Assembly (NCBI RefSeq): GCF_013623775.1
Contig: NZ_JABFAM010000006.1
Coordinates: 310,001 to 374,000, forward strand
Direction of reading: 5' to 3'
Length of the DNA: 64,000 nt
Source of the DNA: Rufibacter sp. XAAS-G3-1
GTDB lineage: Bacteria > Bacteroidota > Bacteroidia > Cytophagales > Hymenobacteraceae
This document shows positions 20,012 to 28,451 of the stretch, piece by piece; the stretch's first letter is position 1; the number at the start of each line of letters is the position of its first letter. A program made the translations under genes and the position numbers. Below the pieces are notes generated by a model. That model ran no database searches. It was given only the letters and a program-made list of their open reading frames with translations, and was not told the origin of the DNA.

Positions 20012-20725
20012 TTAGGCTTTTTTAGAAGGCATGGGCCCTTTGGGCATGAGCGGCCGCACCTCAATGTTCACTTGGTGGTAATTGGGCGGAGACTGCAAGG
20101 CATGCACAATGGTGGAGGCTATGTCTTCGGGCTGCATCATGTTCTCTTGGTTGGTGATCCCGTCGAAGTTGTCAAAAAAGTTGGTGTCTGTGGAGCCCGG
20201 GTAGATGCAGGTCACCTTCACGCCGTAATTGCGCACTTCTTTGTACAAGGCCTCTGACAACCCCCGCACCGCAAATTTAGAAGCACAATAGCCCGTCAGG
20301 TTCTCGCTGCCCATCAAGCCGGCAATAGAGGCAATGTTGATGATATGGCCTTCGCGCAGGCGTTTCATGGCGGGCAGCACCAACCGGGTACAGTAGAAAA
20401 TGCCGTTCACGTTGGTATCCATCATGGTATGCCAGTCTTTGGGGCTCATGGTGTCTAAGGCACCTTGAATGCCCAACCCGGCGTTGTTAATGAGCACACT
20501 TATGTTTTGCCGCAAGCGTTCTTCGGTTTGCTCATAGGCTGCCCACACCGAATGCTCATGGCGCACATCGCATTCAAAGAAATAGAAATCTGGGTGCGAA
20601 ATCTTCGGGCGTGAACGGCTCCAGCTTACCACGGTAGCTCCTTGCTCTAGCAACATCTTGGCGGCAGCCAGACCAATCCCGCGGCTGGCACCGGTGATCA
20701 CCACTACTTTTCCTTCTAGTTCCAT
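20012..20725 (-). CDS. Short-chain dehydrogenase/reductase (SDR)
   Basis: A 237-residue classical SDR. Cofactor motif TGASRGIG at 12-19, NNAG near 90, the catalytic Ser in INIASIAG, and YCASK (Tyr-x-x-x-Lys) near 150. The acceptor substrate cannot be read. It lies 10 bp upstream of gldA on the same strand. Confidence 0.88.
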   Translation of the reverse strand: MELEGKVVVITGASRGIGLAAAKMLLEQGATVVSWSRSRPKISHPDFYFFECDVRHEHSVWAAYEQTEERLRQNISVLINNAGLGIQGALDTMSPKDWHTMMDTNVNGIFYCTRLVLPAMKRLREGHIINIASIAGLMGSENLTGYCASKFAVRGLSEALYKEVRNYGVKVTCIYPGSTDTNFFDNFDGITNQENMMQPEDIASTIVHALQSPPNYHQVNIEVRPLMPKGPMPSKKA

Positions 20726-20949
20726 ATCTTAGAATTTGTTCAATTTGTTCAAATTTAATCAAAAGAGAATTACCTAAATTTAATTGTTACTTTTTTCCTG
20801 ACCGGAGATAAGGTTGTAATCAAAATAGGACTTAGTCACTCTGATTCAGTTCTCACAAGCACTGTTTTCAGCCTCTTTTTGTAAAAAGGTCTTAATTTGA
20901 TAACAAACAGCAGGTACTATGATTGAAACAACTATATCTTCTTTTCTAC

Positions 20950-21020
20950 TTGTCATCCTGAAAGGATCTCGGTGGCAAACGGCAATGGCGTTTACCTCCG
21001 AGATCCTTTTAGGATGACAA
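20950..21020. repeat. S-family inverted repeat, copy 1
   Basis: Arms 20950-20972 and 20998-21020 (TTGTCATCCTGAAAGGATCT and complement) differ at one base. It is the short version of the S family; other copies are at about 25010, 29941, 31019 and 52458. Confidence 0.8.
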
Positions 21021-21055
21021 AACTGATCTAAGAATTTGTACCTCCTACTTATAAA

Positions 21056-21835
21056 TCAAGAAGCCGCGTCTCCGGTTTCTATGGATGTTTCCCAGCCGTC
21101 ATACGCCGCGTTGTATTGTTGGGCCAGGTGCCAGAGGGAAAGCACAACTTCGTTGATGGCTTCTTGCTCGGTTGTGGTTTCTCTAGCTACTTGCAGTATA
21201 TAGGGTGTTTCTTCTGAATCTGGGTCAAAACGCTCCTCTACTTTTTGGTAGCCTTGAGCGGATATCCCGGCCCAAAATTTTTCCCGCGAAGCTTCGTCTT
21301 GGAAATAAACAAAGTGGGTTACTTGCCGGGAAATAGCCGGGTTGTCTCCGTTTTCTTCCAGCTGCCGCAGCACTTTCCCATTCCTGATTTTCTGCAAGTC
21401 CATGGGTTCAGGGAAAAGGAATTCCAGGTAGGTTTCCCACTCAGGATCTTCCCAGATGTCGGCTTCAAACTGATACCCCGGAAAACTTTCCCTCACCTGA
21501 CTTAGGTAATGCTCGGCCAGCAAGACTTCTTCGGCATAGAAGTAAAATTTCCGGAGGCCTGCGTTCAGGGTTTTCCCCACGAAGACCGCTTCCAGGTTTG
21601 TTTCCAGGGTATCTGCCAGGGCGTCTTCTATCTGCCCCAGGGCTTCCCATTCTGATTCCGCCGGAAATCCGTCTTCGCCGGGAGAAGCCAGCGGCACGGT
21701 GACTTCAATGACTTTGTTCTGGGTCTCTACCGGGGCCATCTTCTGCAGGTTTAAGTCTACCCCTATGAAGGCCGGATTGTGCTCTATCTGGCAGAAATAC
21801 ACCTCCCAGTCTGGCTGATATTCGTTTGTTTCCAT
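21056..21835 (-). CDS. DUF695 / RraB-like two-domain protein
   Basis: A 259-residue acidic protein with no signal peptide. The N-terminal half (about 1-140) has the DUF695 pattern: W-x-V-Y near residue 10, a NPAFIGVDLNL segment and KFYFYAEE. The C-terminal half (about 160-250) fits the RraB-like fold family: THFVYFQDEASREKFW, GYQKV and the closing NAAYDGWETSIE. RraB proteins inhibit RNase E in enterobacteria, but Bacteroidota use different degradosomes, so that function is not assumed here. It lies between two SDR genes. Domain calls are from pattern recognition. Confidence 0.65.
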   Translation of the reverse strand: METNEYQPDWEVYFCQIEHNPAFIGVDLNLQKMAPVETQNKVIEVTVPLASPGEDGFPAESEWEALGQIEDALADTLETNLEAVFVGKTLNAGLRKFYFYAEEVLLAEHYLSQVRESFPGYQFEADIWEDPEWETYLEFLFPEPMDLQKIRNGKVLRQLEENGDNPAISRQVTHFVYFQDEASREKFWAGISAQGYQKVEERFDPDSEETPYILQVARETTTEQEAINEVVLSLWHLAQQYNAAYDGWETSIETGDAAS

Positions 21836-21857
21836 GGTGTTTTTCTAAGAACGGCGC

Positions 21858-22565
21858 TTAAATGTCACCTAACTGCGGGCGAAGCAGTAGTTCTTCTATC
21901 ACGGTTTGTTTGGAGAGGCAGTGGGCACTCCAGATGGCGTTGGCCACATCTTCGGGTTTCATGAAGCGTTCTTTGGGTAAATCCACGCCTTCCCAACTGG
22001 CGGTGTAGGTGGCCCCGGGCAGCACGGCGGTTACCCGTATGTGGTGCTCCTTCAGTTCTTCGCGCAGCACCCGGGTCATGCCGTAAAGCGCGTGCTTGGC
22101 AATGCAGTAAGAGCCGCCGTTGGTATACGCGGTGATGCTGGCGGTGGAGCAGATGGTAAAGATATGGCCGTCGCGGCGCTTGATCATGTCGCCTACTAGG
22201 CCTTTGGTTAAGTCATAGGCGCTGTAGAGGTTGGTGTTGATCATCTCGCGCAGCACGGTTTCGCTTTCGTTGTGAATGGTACCCGGAATAAAGAAACCGG
22301 CGTTGTTCACCAGCACATCTACCTTCACTTTCAGGGAGTGGATGTAGGTCAGGAAACGACGCACCTCCCCTTCCTGGCTCACATCGGCGGCCAGAAAGAA
22401 CACTTTAGAGAACGTGTACTTCTGCTCCATCTCTAGCTTCAGTTTTTCCAGGTCATTCTGGTTTCGGGAACAGGTGATGATGTGAAAGCCTTCGGCCGCG
22501 AAACGGTCAATAATAGCCCGGCCTATCCCTTTGGTACCGCCTGTTACCACTATATATTTTTGCAT
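21858..22565 (-). CDS. Short-chain dehydrogenase/reductase (SDR)
   Basis: A 235-residue SDR with cofactor loop TGGTKGIG at 7-14, NNAG near 90, the catalytic Ser in CSTASIT and YCIAK near 153. It is only distantly like the other SDR at 20012-20725. It is 22 bp upstream of the DUF695/RraB-like gene on the same strand, so these two could share a transcript. Substrate unknown. Confidence 0.87.
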   Translation of the reverse strand: MQKYIVVTGGTKGIGRAIIDRFAAEGFHIITCSRNQNDLEKLKLEMEQKYTFSKVFFLAADVSQEGEVRRFLTYIHSLKVKVDVLVNNAGFFIPGTIHNESETVLREMINTNLYSAYDLTKGLVGDMIKRRDGHIFTICSTASITAYTNGGSYCIAKHALYGMTRVLREELKEHHIRVTAVLPGATYTASWEGVDLPKERFMKPEDVANAIWSAHCLSKQTVIEELLLRPQLGDI

Positions 22566-22673
22566 GGCAATGATGTTTTTTCTTTTTTCAACGTAATATA
22601 GACATTTGAAACCAAGATTGGCCTAATCACCCCCATTGCGGCACACCCGCATGGTCATCCTTCAACGTATTGC

Positions 22674-23402
22674 ATGAAAACCTTTGGTGCATTTTTGCTC
22701 TTTTTATCAAACCTTGTCAAAAGAGGTGAATCTCCCCGCATCCTTTTTAACAGAACCATAGATGAGGCAATTATCATAGGTATTGACTCTATCTTTATTG
22801 TAGCGGTTGTTTCCACGTTTATTGGCGCGGTAACCTGCGTGCAGATTTCCTATAACCTCACCAACGCCTTAATTCCAAGATCAACCATTGGTTTCATGGT
22901 GCGGGAGATGACTATTCTGGAGCTGGCCCCTACCATTACGTCTATTGTACTGGCCGGCAAAGTAGGCTCCAGCATTGCGGGCGGCCTGGGCACCATGCGT
23001 ATTACCGAACAAGTAGATGCGTTGGAAGTGATGGGCATTAACTCTACTTCTTACCTGGTTACCCCTAAAATCCTGGCCGCCTTGCTGGTATTTCCCATGC
23101 TGGTCATTGTTTCCATGTTTCTCTCCATTTTAGGAGGGTACCTGGCAGGAAGTCTTTCCGGGGCTCTGTCTGGGCAGGAATACATAACCGGTCTGCGCAC
23201 AGATTTTATTCCCTATAACATTACGTTTGCTTTGATCAAATCTGTGGTTTTCGCGTTTCTGATCTCCAGCATTTCATCTTACCAGGGCTATTTTACCCAG
23301 GGAGGTGCATTGGAGGTGGGCAGGGCCAGTACCAAAGCGGTCACCAACAGCGTTATTGCGGTTTTGATTGCTGACTTTTTATGTGCGCAGATTTTGCTGT
23401 AA
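22674..23402 (+). CDS. mlaE: MlaE family lipid ABC transporter permease
   Basis: A 242-residue permease of the MlaE/YrbE family. Five or so membrane segments and the family core ELAPTITSIVLAGKVGSSIAGGLGTMRITEQVDALEVMGI (quoted in part: AGKVGSSIAGGLGTMRITEQ near 100-120) are seen. It works with the ATPase encoded 40 bp downstream. Mla-type systems move phospholipids between inner and outer membranes. No MCE-domain partner is present in this window. Confidence 0.92.
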   Translation: MKTFGAFLLFLSNLVKRGESPRILFNRTIDEAIIIGIDSIFIVAVVSTFIGAVTCVQISYNLTNALIPRSTIGFMVREMTILELAPTITSIVLAGKVGSSIAGGLGTMRITEQVDALEVMGINSTSYLVTPKILAALLVFPMLVIVSMFLSILGGYLAGSLSGALSGQEYITGLRTDFIPYNITFALIKSVVFAFLISSISSYQGYFTQGGALEVGRASTKAVTNSVIAVLIADFLCAQILL

Positions 23403-23442
23403 CTTTTTAAAAGCAAGACAGCAGATTTAAGCCCGAACAACT

Positions 23443-24246
23443 ATGATTGAGATCCACAATATTCATAAAACATTCAACGGCGTTAAGGTGCTGGATGGCA
23501 TTGACGGGGTGTTTGAATCTGGCAAGATGAACATGCTGTTGGGCGCCAGTGGTACGGGTAAAAGCGTTTTGCTGAAATGCATTGTGGGGTTGGTAAAACC
23601 CGACCTGGGCAGCATTACGTATGACGGCCGTATTTTCGCCAACAACAAACTAGACATCAAACAGGAGATCCGGCGTAAGATTGGGATGCTTTTTCAAGGC
23701 AGCGCGCTCTTTGACTCCATGACGGTAAGCGAGAACGTGGAGTTTCCGCTGCGGATGCTCACAGACATGTCCCGTGAAGAACGGCTGGCGCGGGTGGAAT
23801 TCTGTTTGCAGCGGGTGGGCCTGGAAAAAGCCGGGAATAAAATGCCCTCTGAGCTAAGTGGCGGGATGAAGAAGCGCGTAGGGATTGCCCGGGCCATTGC
23901 CCCGCACTGCACCTATCTTTTCTGTGATGAACCCAACTCCGGCCTGGATCCGCTTACGGCTATCACCATTGATGAATTGATCAAGGAGATCACCCTTGAG
24001 TATGACATCACCACTATTGTAGTGACCCATGACATGAACTCGGTGCTGGAATACGGGGATAATGTGATGTTTCTCTACAAAGGCAAAAAGCTCTGGGAAG
24101 GACACAGCAGTACCATCATGGACACGCGCGTGAAAGAACTCAATGATTTTATCTTCTCTAACCGCCTCATGCGCGATGCCAAAAAGGTAGAGCAGATTGA
24201 GGAGGAAGAACGGCAGGAGGAGGAGAACGAGAAGAATAATCTTTGA
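23443..24246 (+). CDS. mlaF: MlaF-type ABC transporter ATP-binding protein
   Basis: A 267-residue ATPase with Walker A GASGTGKS (about 34-41), signature LSGGMKKRVGIARAI (the MlaF-type SGGMxKR), Walker B YLFCDEP and switch VVTHDMNS. The tail is strongly acidic (EEEERQEEENEK). Partner of the MlaE permease just upstream. It is followed by a long noncoding repeat-rich gap. Confidence 0.92.
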   Translation: MIEIHNIHKTFNGVKVLDGIDGVFESGKMNMLLGASGTGKSVLLKCIVGLVKPDLGSITYDGRIFANNKLDIKQEIRRKIGMLFQGSALFDSMTVSENVEFPLRMLTDMSREERLARVEFCLQRVGLEKAGNKMPSELSGGMKKRVGIARAIAPHCTYLFCDEPNSGLDPLTAITIDELIKEITLEYDITTIVVTHDMNSVLEYGDNVMFLYKGKKLWEGHSSTIMDTRVKELNDFIFSNRLMRDAKKVEQIEEEERQEEENEKNNL

Positions 24247-24449
24247 TTGACAAGCTACCCTTCTGTTTTTGCGGTCTTTTCAGGAAACAGGCTTAGAACT
24301 ATTGGTTCCTTTCTGCGCTTTGAATTGGCTTCTTTGGAGAGATGGGTGGGTGCATGCAGTTGGCTGTTCCCTTGGCTTGGCTGCTTTTTGCGTGGGTGCA
24401 AGTGCTGTGTTGTTCCATCTTTGGCGGTATGCGCTCACGGCCGCGGGGC

Positions 24450-24551
24450 CCCGTCTTCCCCTCTCGCACTGCCCTTTCGGCCTGAGAGGTTCTCTTCTCT
24501 TAGCTGAGGTCTGTCCAGGGCCAAAAGCGAGGCGCGCTCGGGGAAGACGGG
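24450..24551. other. Structured GC-rich noncoding element, unidentified
   Basis: Bases 24450-24461 (CCCGTCTTCCCC) pair perfectly with 24540-24551 (GGGGAAGACGGG) and enclose about 78 bases with a smaller hairpin (CTCTC 24461-24465 with GAGAG 24484-24488, inner GCC/GGC stem). The surroundings (about 24330-24600) are GC- and G/T-rich, unlike genes beside them. Two overlapping ORFs here look like chance. It could be a structured RNA or another repeat type; I do not recognise it. Confidence 0.4.
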
Positions 24552-24614
24552 AACTGGGAAAGGAGGAAGAAAGTGTTGACTGAACTTTCTTCCTCTTAGT
24601 ACATCTGCCCTCTA

Positions 24615-24725
24615 AAGCAGATACTTCCCCTTTGAAGGGGGCGAAGGGGGGTGTTTACACACGCAGGCTCACGCATTCCTATCCCCTGCAAAGGCGTATT
24701 CCCCTCCTGGGAGGGGTGGGTTCGG
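24615..24725. repeat. C/G-rich short inverted repeats
   Basis: Two small hairpins, CTTCCCCTTTGAAGGGG (about 24626-24642) and CCCCTCCTGGGAGGGG (about 24702-24717). They are of the same flavour as the element at 15511-15659. No coding sense seen. Confidence 0.45.
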
Positions 24726-24803
24726 GCGCTCCGCCATCTCCTTCCAAGCGGCACCAATATTCAACAGTGGTATGAATCCTGAGACAGACCTGCTTTGTAC
24801 TAT

Positions 24804-25004
24804 GAACCTGTTTAGGGTTTTTCATTAACCGGCTTTTAAAGCAATTCCTCTGGAGCAAACGTACGCGGGTACCCCGTTTTCAGGCTGCTTTTATGAAAAC
24901 AGGCATAAAACAAGAGGTTTATCTGTGCAGTATCGCAAGCGTTGTTGGTACTGTCGTTTTTAGGCTGCTTTTATGAAAACAGGCACAAAACCCTAAACAG
25001 CTTC
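24804..25004. mobile_element. P-family MITE, copy A (201 bp)
   Basis: Begins GAACCTGTTTAGGGTTTTTC and ends CTAAACAGCTTC, giving terminal inverted repeats. Inside are two p palindromes (about 24874-24911 and 24953-24993) split by a conserved spacer containing GGTTTATCTGTGCAGTA. Copy B is in the opposite orientation and has the same length. Possible 3-bp flanking duplication TAT. Confidence 0.82.
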
Positions 25005-25009
25005 TATAT

Positions 25010-25100
25010 TGTCATGCTGAAAGTATCTTGTGGGCGAACTGATATAGCTTTAAAGGAGCCCTATTACCCCGCGCAACCAAGATCCTTTTAGGATGCAATA
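25010..25100. repeat. S-family inverted repeat, copy 2
   Basis: Decayed copy: GTCATGCTGAAAGTATCTTG on the left and CAAGATCCTTTTAGGATGCA on the right. It fills the space between P copies A and B. Confidence 0.65.
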
Positions 25101-25138
25101 AAAAAAGGAGGTCAGGCTAATTCTGTTTACATACGTTA

Positions 25139-25339
25139 GAAGCTGTTTAGAGTTTTTGGCCTGTTTTCATAAAAGAAGCCTATAAACGGGGTGCCAGCGG
25201 ATGTATGCAATAATGCACAGATAAACCACTTGTTTTTAGGCTGTTTTCATGAAAATAGCCTAAAAACGACGGCACAGCGAGCACTTGCCGCAGAGAAACG
25301 GCGTTAAATGCCGGTTAATGAAAAATACTAAACAGGTTC
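25139..25339. mobile_element. P-family MITE, copy B (201 bp)
   Basis: Begins GAAGCTGTTTAGAGTTTTT and ends CTAAACAGGTTC. It is the reverse orientation of copy A and exactly the same length, with the same two palindromes (about 25148-25190 and 25228-25270). GTTA flanks both ends, a possible target duplication. Confidence 0.82.
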
Positions 25340-25391
25340 GTTAGAAAGCAGTTCTAACTGTCAATTTTACCAGGTAGAAAAAATACACCTA

Positions 25392-25436
25392 AATCAGAAA
25401 GCCCCACCAAAGTCAATTGGCTGGGGCTTTCTGATT
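25392..25436. terminator. Intrinsic terminator after nupC
   Basis: Perfect 15-base arms (25392-25406 and 25422-25436) with a 15-base loop. It is about 19 bases past the nupC stop on the minus strand. Confidence 0.8.
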
Positions 25437-25454
25437 GATGAAACGAATAATCTT

Positions 25455-26756
25455 CTACAACTCAAATAAAATACCCGCAATGGTAGCGGTCATCATACAG
25501 GCAATGGAAGCGCCTAACAAGGCGCGTAAGCCTAATTTAGACAGGTTCCCCTGCTGGCTTGGGGCCATACCGCCAATTCCGCCAATCTGGATGGCGATAG
25601 AACTGAAGTTAGAGAAACCGCAGAGCGCATAGGTGGCCAGGATGATTGACTTCTCCGAGAGAGTCCCCTGCGCTTTCATATTGGCGAGGTCCATGTACGC
25701 GACAAATTCATTGATGGCTGTTTTTTGGCCAAGAAGGCTACCAACCTGTAAGGTATCTTGCCAAGGGCTGCCCATCAGGAAGGCGAATACCCTGAAAATC
25801 TGACCAAGTATGTACTGAAAGTTGAGCCCTACAAACCTACCTCCCGTGCTGTTCACGATGAGCTCGTTTAAGCCGGAGAAAGAACCTATTCCTAGCAGAA
25901 GATAGTTCAGCAGAGCAATTACGGCAATAAAGGCTAACAGCATACCTCCCACGTTCAAGGCCAGTTTAAGGCCATCGGCGGCGCCGGTAGACATGGCATC
26001 AATGACGTTTACCCCTAGTGACTCTTTGCTGACCTCTAATTGGGTGTTGATTTTGTCGCCCTCGGTTTCGGGCACCAGTATCTTCGACATGACAATACCT
26101 GCCGGGGCGTTCATGATAGACGCGGTAAGCAAGTGCGCGGCAAAAATGGCTTGTTGCGCGGGGTCGTCACCACCCAGGAAAGCCACGTAGGCGGCCAATA
26201 CCCCACCCGCCAGCGTAGCCATACCACCCGTCATCAAACACATCAACTCAGAACGGGTCATGTTCGCTATAAACGGACGCACGAGCAAAGGAGCCTCTGT
26301 CTGGCCCAGGAAGATGTTTCCGGCCGCTGAAAGGCTTTCAGCGCCCGACAGGCGCATTCCTTTTGACATAACCCAGGCAATACCATACACTACTTTCTGC
26401 AGAACCCCCAGGTAATACAAACCAGCCGTGACAGTAGAGAAGAAGATAATGGTAGGTAACACCTTGAAAGCGAAAATGTACCCGGTTCCGGCGGGAGAGT
26501 CAGGTTTCGCCAACTCGCCAAAAAGAAACTCGGCCCCGGCGTCGGCGAAGCTCAGAAGCCGTACAAACCCTTCACTTACCGCTTCAAAACCGGCTTTTAC
26601 TAATGGAATTTCAGTAACCAGTATCCCGAAGATGATCTGGATGAGAATCCCTACCCCTACCAATTTCCAACTGATGGCTTTGCGGTTGGTAGAGAAGAGC
26701 ACAGCAATTCCTATTAAGATAAAATAGCCGATGAGGCCCTGGAATACAGATAACAT
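25455..26756 (-). CDS. nupC: NupC/CNT family concentrative nucleoside transporter
   Basis: A 433-residue inner-membrane protein of the CNT family with about ten membrane segments. Recognised stretches include FLGQTEAPLLVRPFI (about residue 151-165), MTGGMATLAGGVLAAYVAF and the C-terminal YALCGFSNFSSIAIQIGG, which bear nucleoside and sodium/proton binding residues in the family. It imports nucleosides by ion symport. A terminator-like hairpin separates it from the etf/BFN operon upstream, so it may be transcribed alone. Confidence 0.93.
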   Translation of the reverse strand: MLSVFQGLIGYFILIGIAVLFSTNRKAISWKLVGVGILIQIIFGILVTEIPLVKAGFEAVSEGFVRLLSFADAGAEFLFGELAKPDSPAGTGYIFAFKVLPTIIFFSTVTAGLYYLGVLQKVVYGIAWVMSKGMRLSGAESLSAAGNIFLGQTEAPLLVRPFIANMTRSELMCLMTGGMATLAGGVLAAYVAFLGGDDPAQQAIFAAHLLTASIMNAPAGIVMSKILVPETEGDKINTQLEVSKESLGVNVIDAMSTGAADGLKLALNVGGMLLAFIAVIALLNYLLLGIGSFSGLNELIVNSTGGRFVGLNFQYILGQIFRVFAFLMGSPWQDTLQVGSLLGQKTAINEFVAYMDLANMKAQGTLSEKSIILATYALCGFSNFSSIAIQIGGIGGMAPSQQGNLSKLGLRALLGASIACMMTATIAGILFEL

Positions 26757-26799
26757 AGAAGAGAAATATCGTCAAAATTAAACCAAATTCTGATTAAAA

Positions 26800-26838
26800 A
26801 GAAAAAGTCCCAGGCTGGGCCCAGGACTTTCTTTTTCA
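26800..26838. terminator. Hairpin between BFN and nupC genes
   Basis: GAAAAAGTCC pairs with GGACTTTCTTTTTC around a C/G-rich centre. It lies 15 bases past the BFN stop on the minus strand. Confidence 0.65.
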
Positions 26839-26852
26839 ATACAGGAAATAGC

Positions 26853-27464
26853 TTAATTCCGTTTGTTCAATTCGTCGCGGATTTTGGCGGCGCGTTCGTA
26901 ATCTTCTTTCTCCAATGCCTCGTTCAGCATGGTGTTCAGTTCCTCCACAGATACTTCCTTTAGGTTGCTTTTCCCGCTGCCGGAAGTGGAAACACTGGTG
27001 GATGACGAGGTGGGGATTTCATCGGTTTCCTCCTCGTCTTCGTCTTCCTCCATATCACTTAAAATGATACCGGCCTCTGACAAGACAGACTCTACCGTGT
27101 AAATAGGAACCCCAAAACGCAGGCCAATGGCAATGGCGTCTGACGGACGGGCGTCCAGCTCAAACTCCTTCTCGCCGTCGGTACACACAATCTTGGAGAA
27201 GAACACGCCTTCTTTTAAATCCGAAATCATAATCTCCTGCACGCTCACCTCCATTTGCTGCGCAAACGACTTAAACAAGTCATGGGTTAGCGGGCGGGTA
27301 GGATTAATCTTCTCAATCTGGATGGCAATGGACTGCGCCTCAAACATGCCTATGATGATAGGCAAACGGCGGCTTCCTTCTTTCTCCCCCAATACCAGGG
27401 CGAACGATCCAGATTGCGACTGGCTTGAGGACAAACCCAGAATCTCTAGCTCAATTTTCTTCAC
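26853..27464 (-). CDS. Bifunctional nuclease family protein with UVR motif
   Basis: A 203-residue protein. Residues 1-130 match the bifunctional nuclease (BFN, DUF151) domain: LGLSSSQSQSGSFALVLGE, RRLPIIIGMFEAQSIA, RPLTHDL and ARPSDAIAIGLRFGVPI. An acidic, Ser/Thr-rich linker (about 136-165) leads to a C-terminal UvrB/UvrC-type helical hairpin (ALEKEDYERAAKIRDEL). The gene begins 10 bp after etfA and is probably in one operon with etfBA. Nuclease activity is known for plant and mycobacterial relatives; the bacterial role here is not established. Confidence 0.88.
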   Translation of the reverse strand: MKKIELEILGLSSSQSQSGSFALVLGEKEGSRRLPIIIGMFEAQSIAIQIEKINPTRPLTHDLFKSFAQQMEVSVQEIMISDLKEGVFFSKIVCTDGEKEFELDARPSDAIAIGLRFGVPIYTVESVLSEAGIILSDMEEDEDEEETDEIPTSSSTSVSTSGSGKSNLKEVSVEELNTMLNEALEKEDYERAAKIRDELNKRN

Positions 27465-27474
27465 AGTTTCTCTT

Positions 27475-28449
27475 CTATTTGTCTAAAGCTTTGGCGGCTT
27501 CTATCAATTTCGGGACAATCTCAGTCGCATCCCCCACAATGCCGTAATCTGCGGCTTTGAAGAACGGTGCCTCTGGATCTTTATTGATAACGACAATTAC
27601 TTTAGAAGAGTTAACCCCCGCCAGGTGCTGGATGGCCCCAGAGATACCCACGGCAATGTACAAGTTAGGGCTCACGGTAATACCGGTCTGGCCCACGTGC
27701 TCATGATGCGGTCTCCAACCCACGTCGGCCACGGGCTTGGAACAGGCAGTGGCGGCACCCAGCGTTTTGGCCAGATCCTCAATCAAATGCCAGTTTTCGG
27801 GGCCTTTCAAGCCTCTACCGCCCGAAACCACTAGATCAGCCTCGGTCAACAGGATGTCGCCAGACTGGCGGATGGTTTCTTTGGGCGCCGTCGCGAAGTC
27901 GGCATCCGCTAAATCAGCGGAGAAATTCTCTACCGTAGCCGTACCGCCAGCGGTGGTTTCAATGTCTACCGCGTTTTTCTTAACGGCGATAATTTTTTTA
28001 TCAGAAGACAATTCCACGTCTGATAACGCCTTGCCGGAGAAAACCCCGCGACGCACCGTGAACGAAGAACCGTTAATCTGCGGCAAAGCTACCACATTGG
28101 TGGCCAAAGAAGCCCCCAATTTCACCGCCAAACGCGAGCCAATAGCGGCGCCAATGTTGGAGTTGGAAAGCACAATTACGCTGGAATTTTCAGACTCAGC
28201 GGCTTTGGAGATTACTTTCACGTAGGCAGCGGCCACAAAATCATGCAGGCGGCTGTCATTGTCTAATAAAACTTTGGTAATTCCCTGCTCGCCCAGGCTG
28301 GCCAGGGCGTTCGCCTGCACATCGCCAATGGCAACGGCCGTGGCCGAGGTACCCAGCGCGGCGGCTACTTTGCTTCCGTACGAAGCGGCTTCCAGGGAAG
28401 ACTTCTTCACTTCGCCGTTCGCGCATTCTATCACTACTAATACTGACAT
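27475..28449 (-). CDS. etfA: Electron transfer flavoprotein alpha subunit
   Basis: A 324-residue ETF alpha subunit. The C-terminal FAD domain shows [21 protein letters not shown] (quoted in part: [12 protein letters not shown]), [33 protein letters not shown] and [20 protein letters not shown]. With EtfB it carries electrons from acyl-CoA dehydrogenases to the quinone pool. It starts 2 bp after etfB, so translation is coupled. Confidence 0.96.
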   Translation of the reverse strand: MSVLVVIECANGEVKKSSLEAASYGSKVAAALGTSATAVAIGDVQANALASLGEQGITKVLLDNDSRLHDFVAAAYVKVISKAAESENSSVIVLSNSNIGAAIGSRLAVKLGASLATNVVALPQINGSSFTVRRGVFSGKALSDVELSSDKKIIAVKKNAVDIETTAGGTATVENFSADLADADFATAPKETIRQSGDILLTEADLVVSGGRGLKGPENWHLIEDLAKTLGAATACSKPVADVGWRPHHEHVGQTGITVSPNLYIAVGISGAIQHLAGVNSSKVIVVINKDPEAPFFKAADYGIVGDATEIVPKLIEAAKALDK

Positions 28450-28451
28450 GC

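Noticed and set aside
24247-24583. Two overlapping ORFs after the mlaF-like gene
   Set aside because: Both are Trp/Cys/Arg-rich, lie in a GC-skewed structured region and do not look like proteins.
24804-25339. Repeated units that might suggest a CRISPR array
   Set aside because: The repeats are inverted 201-bp MITEs, not short direct repeats with regular spacers.
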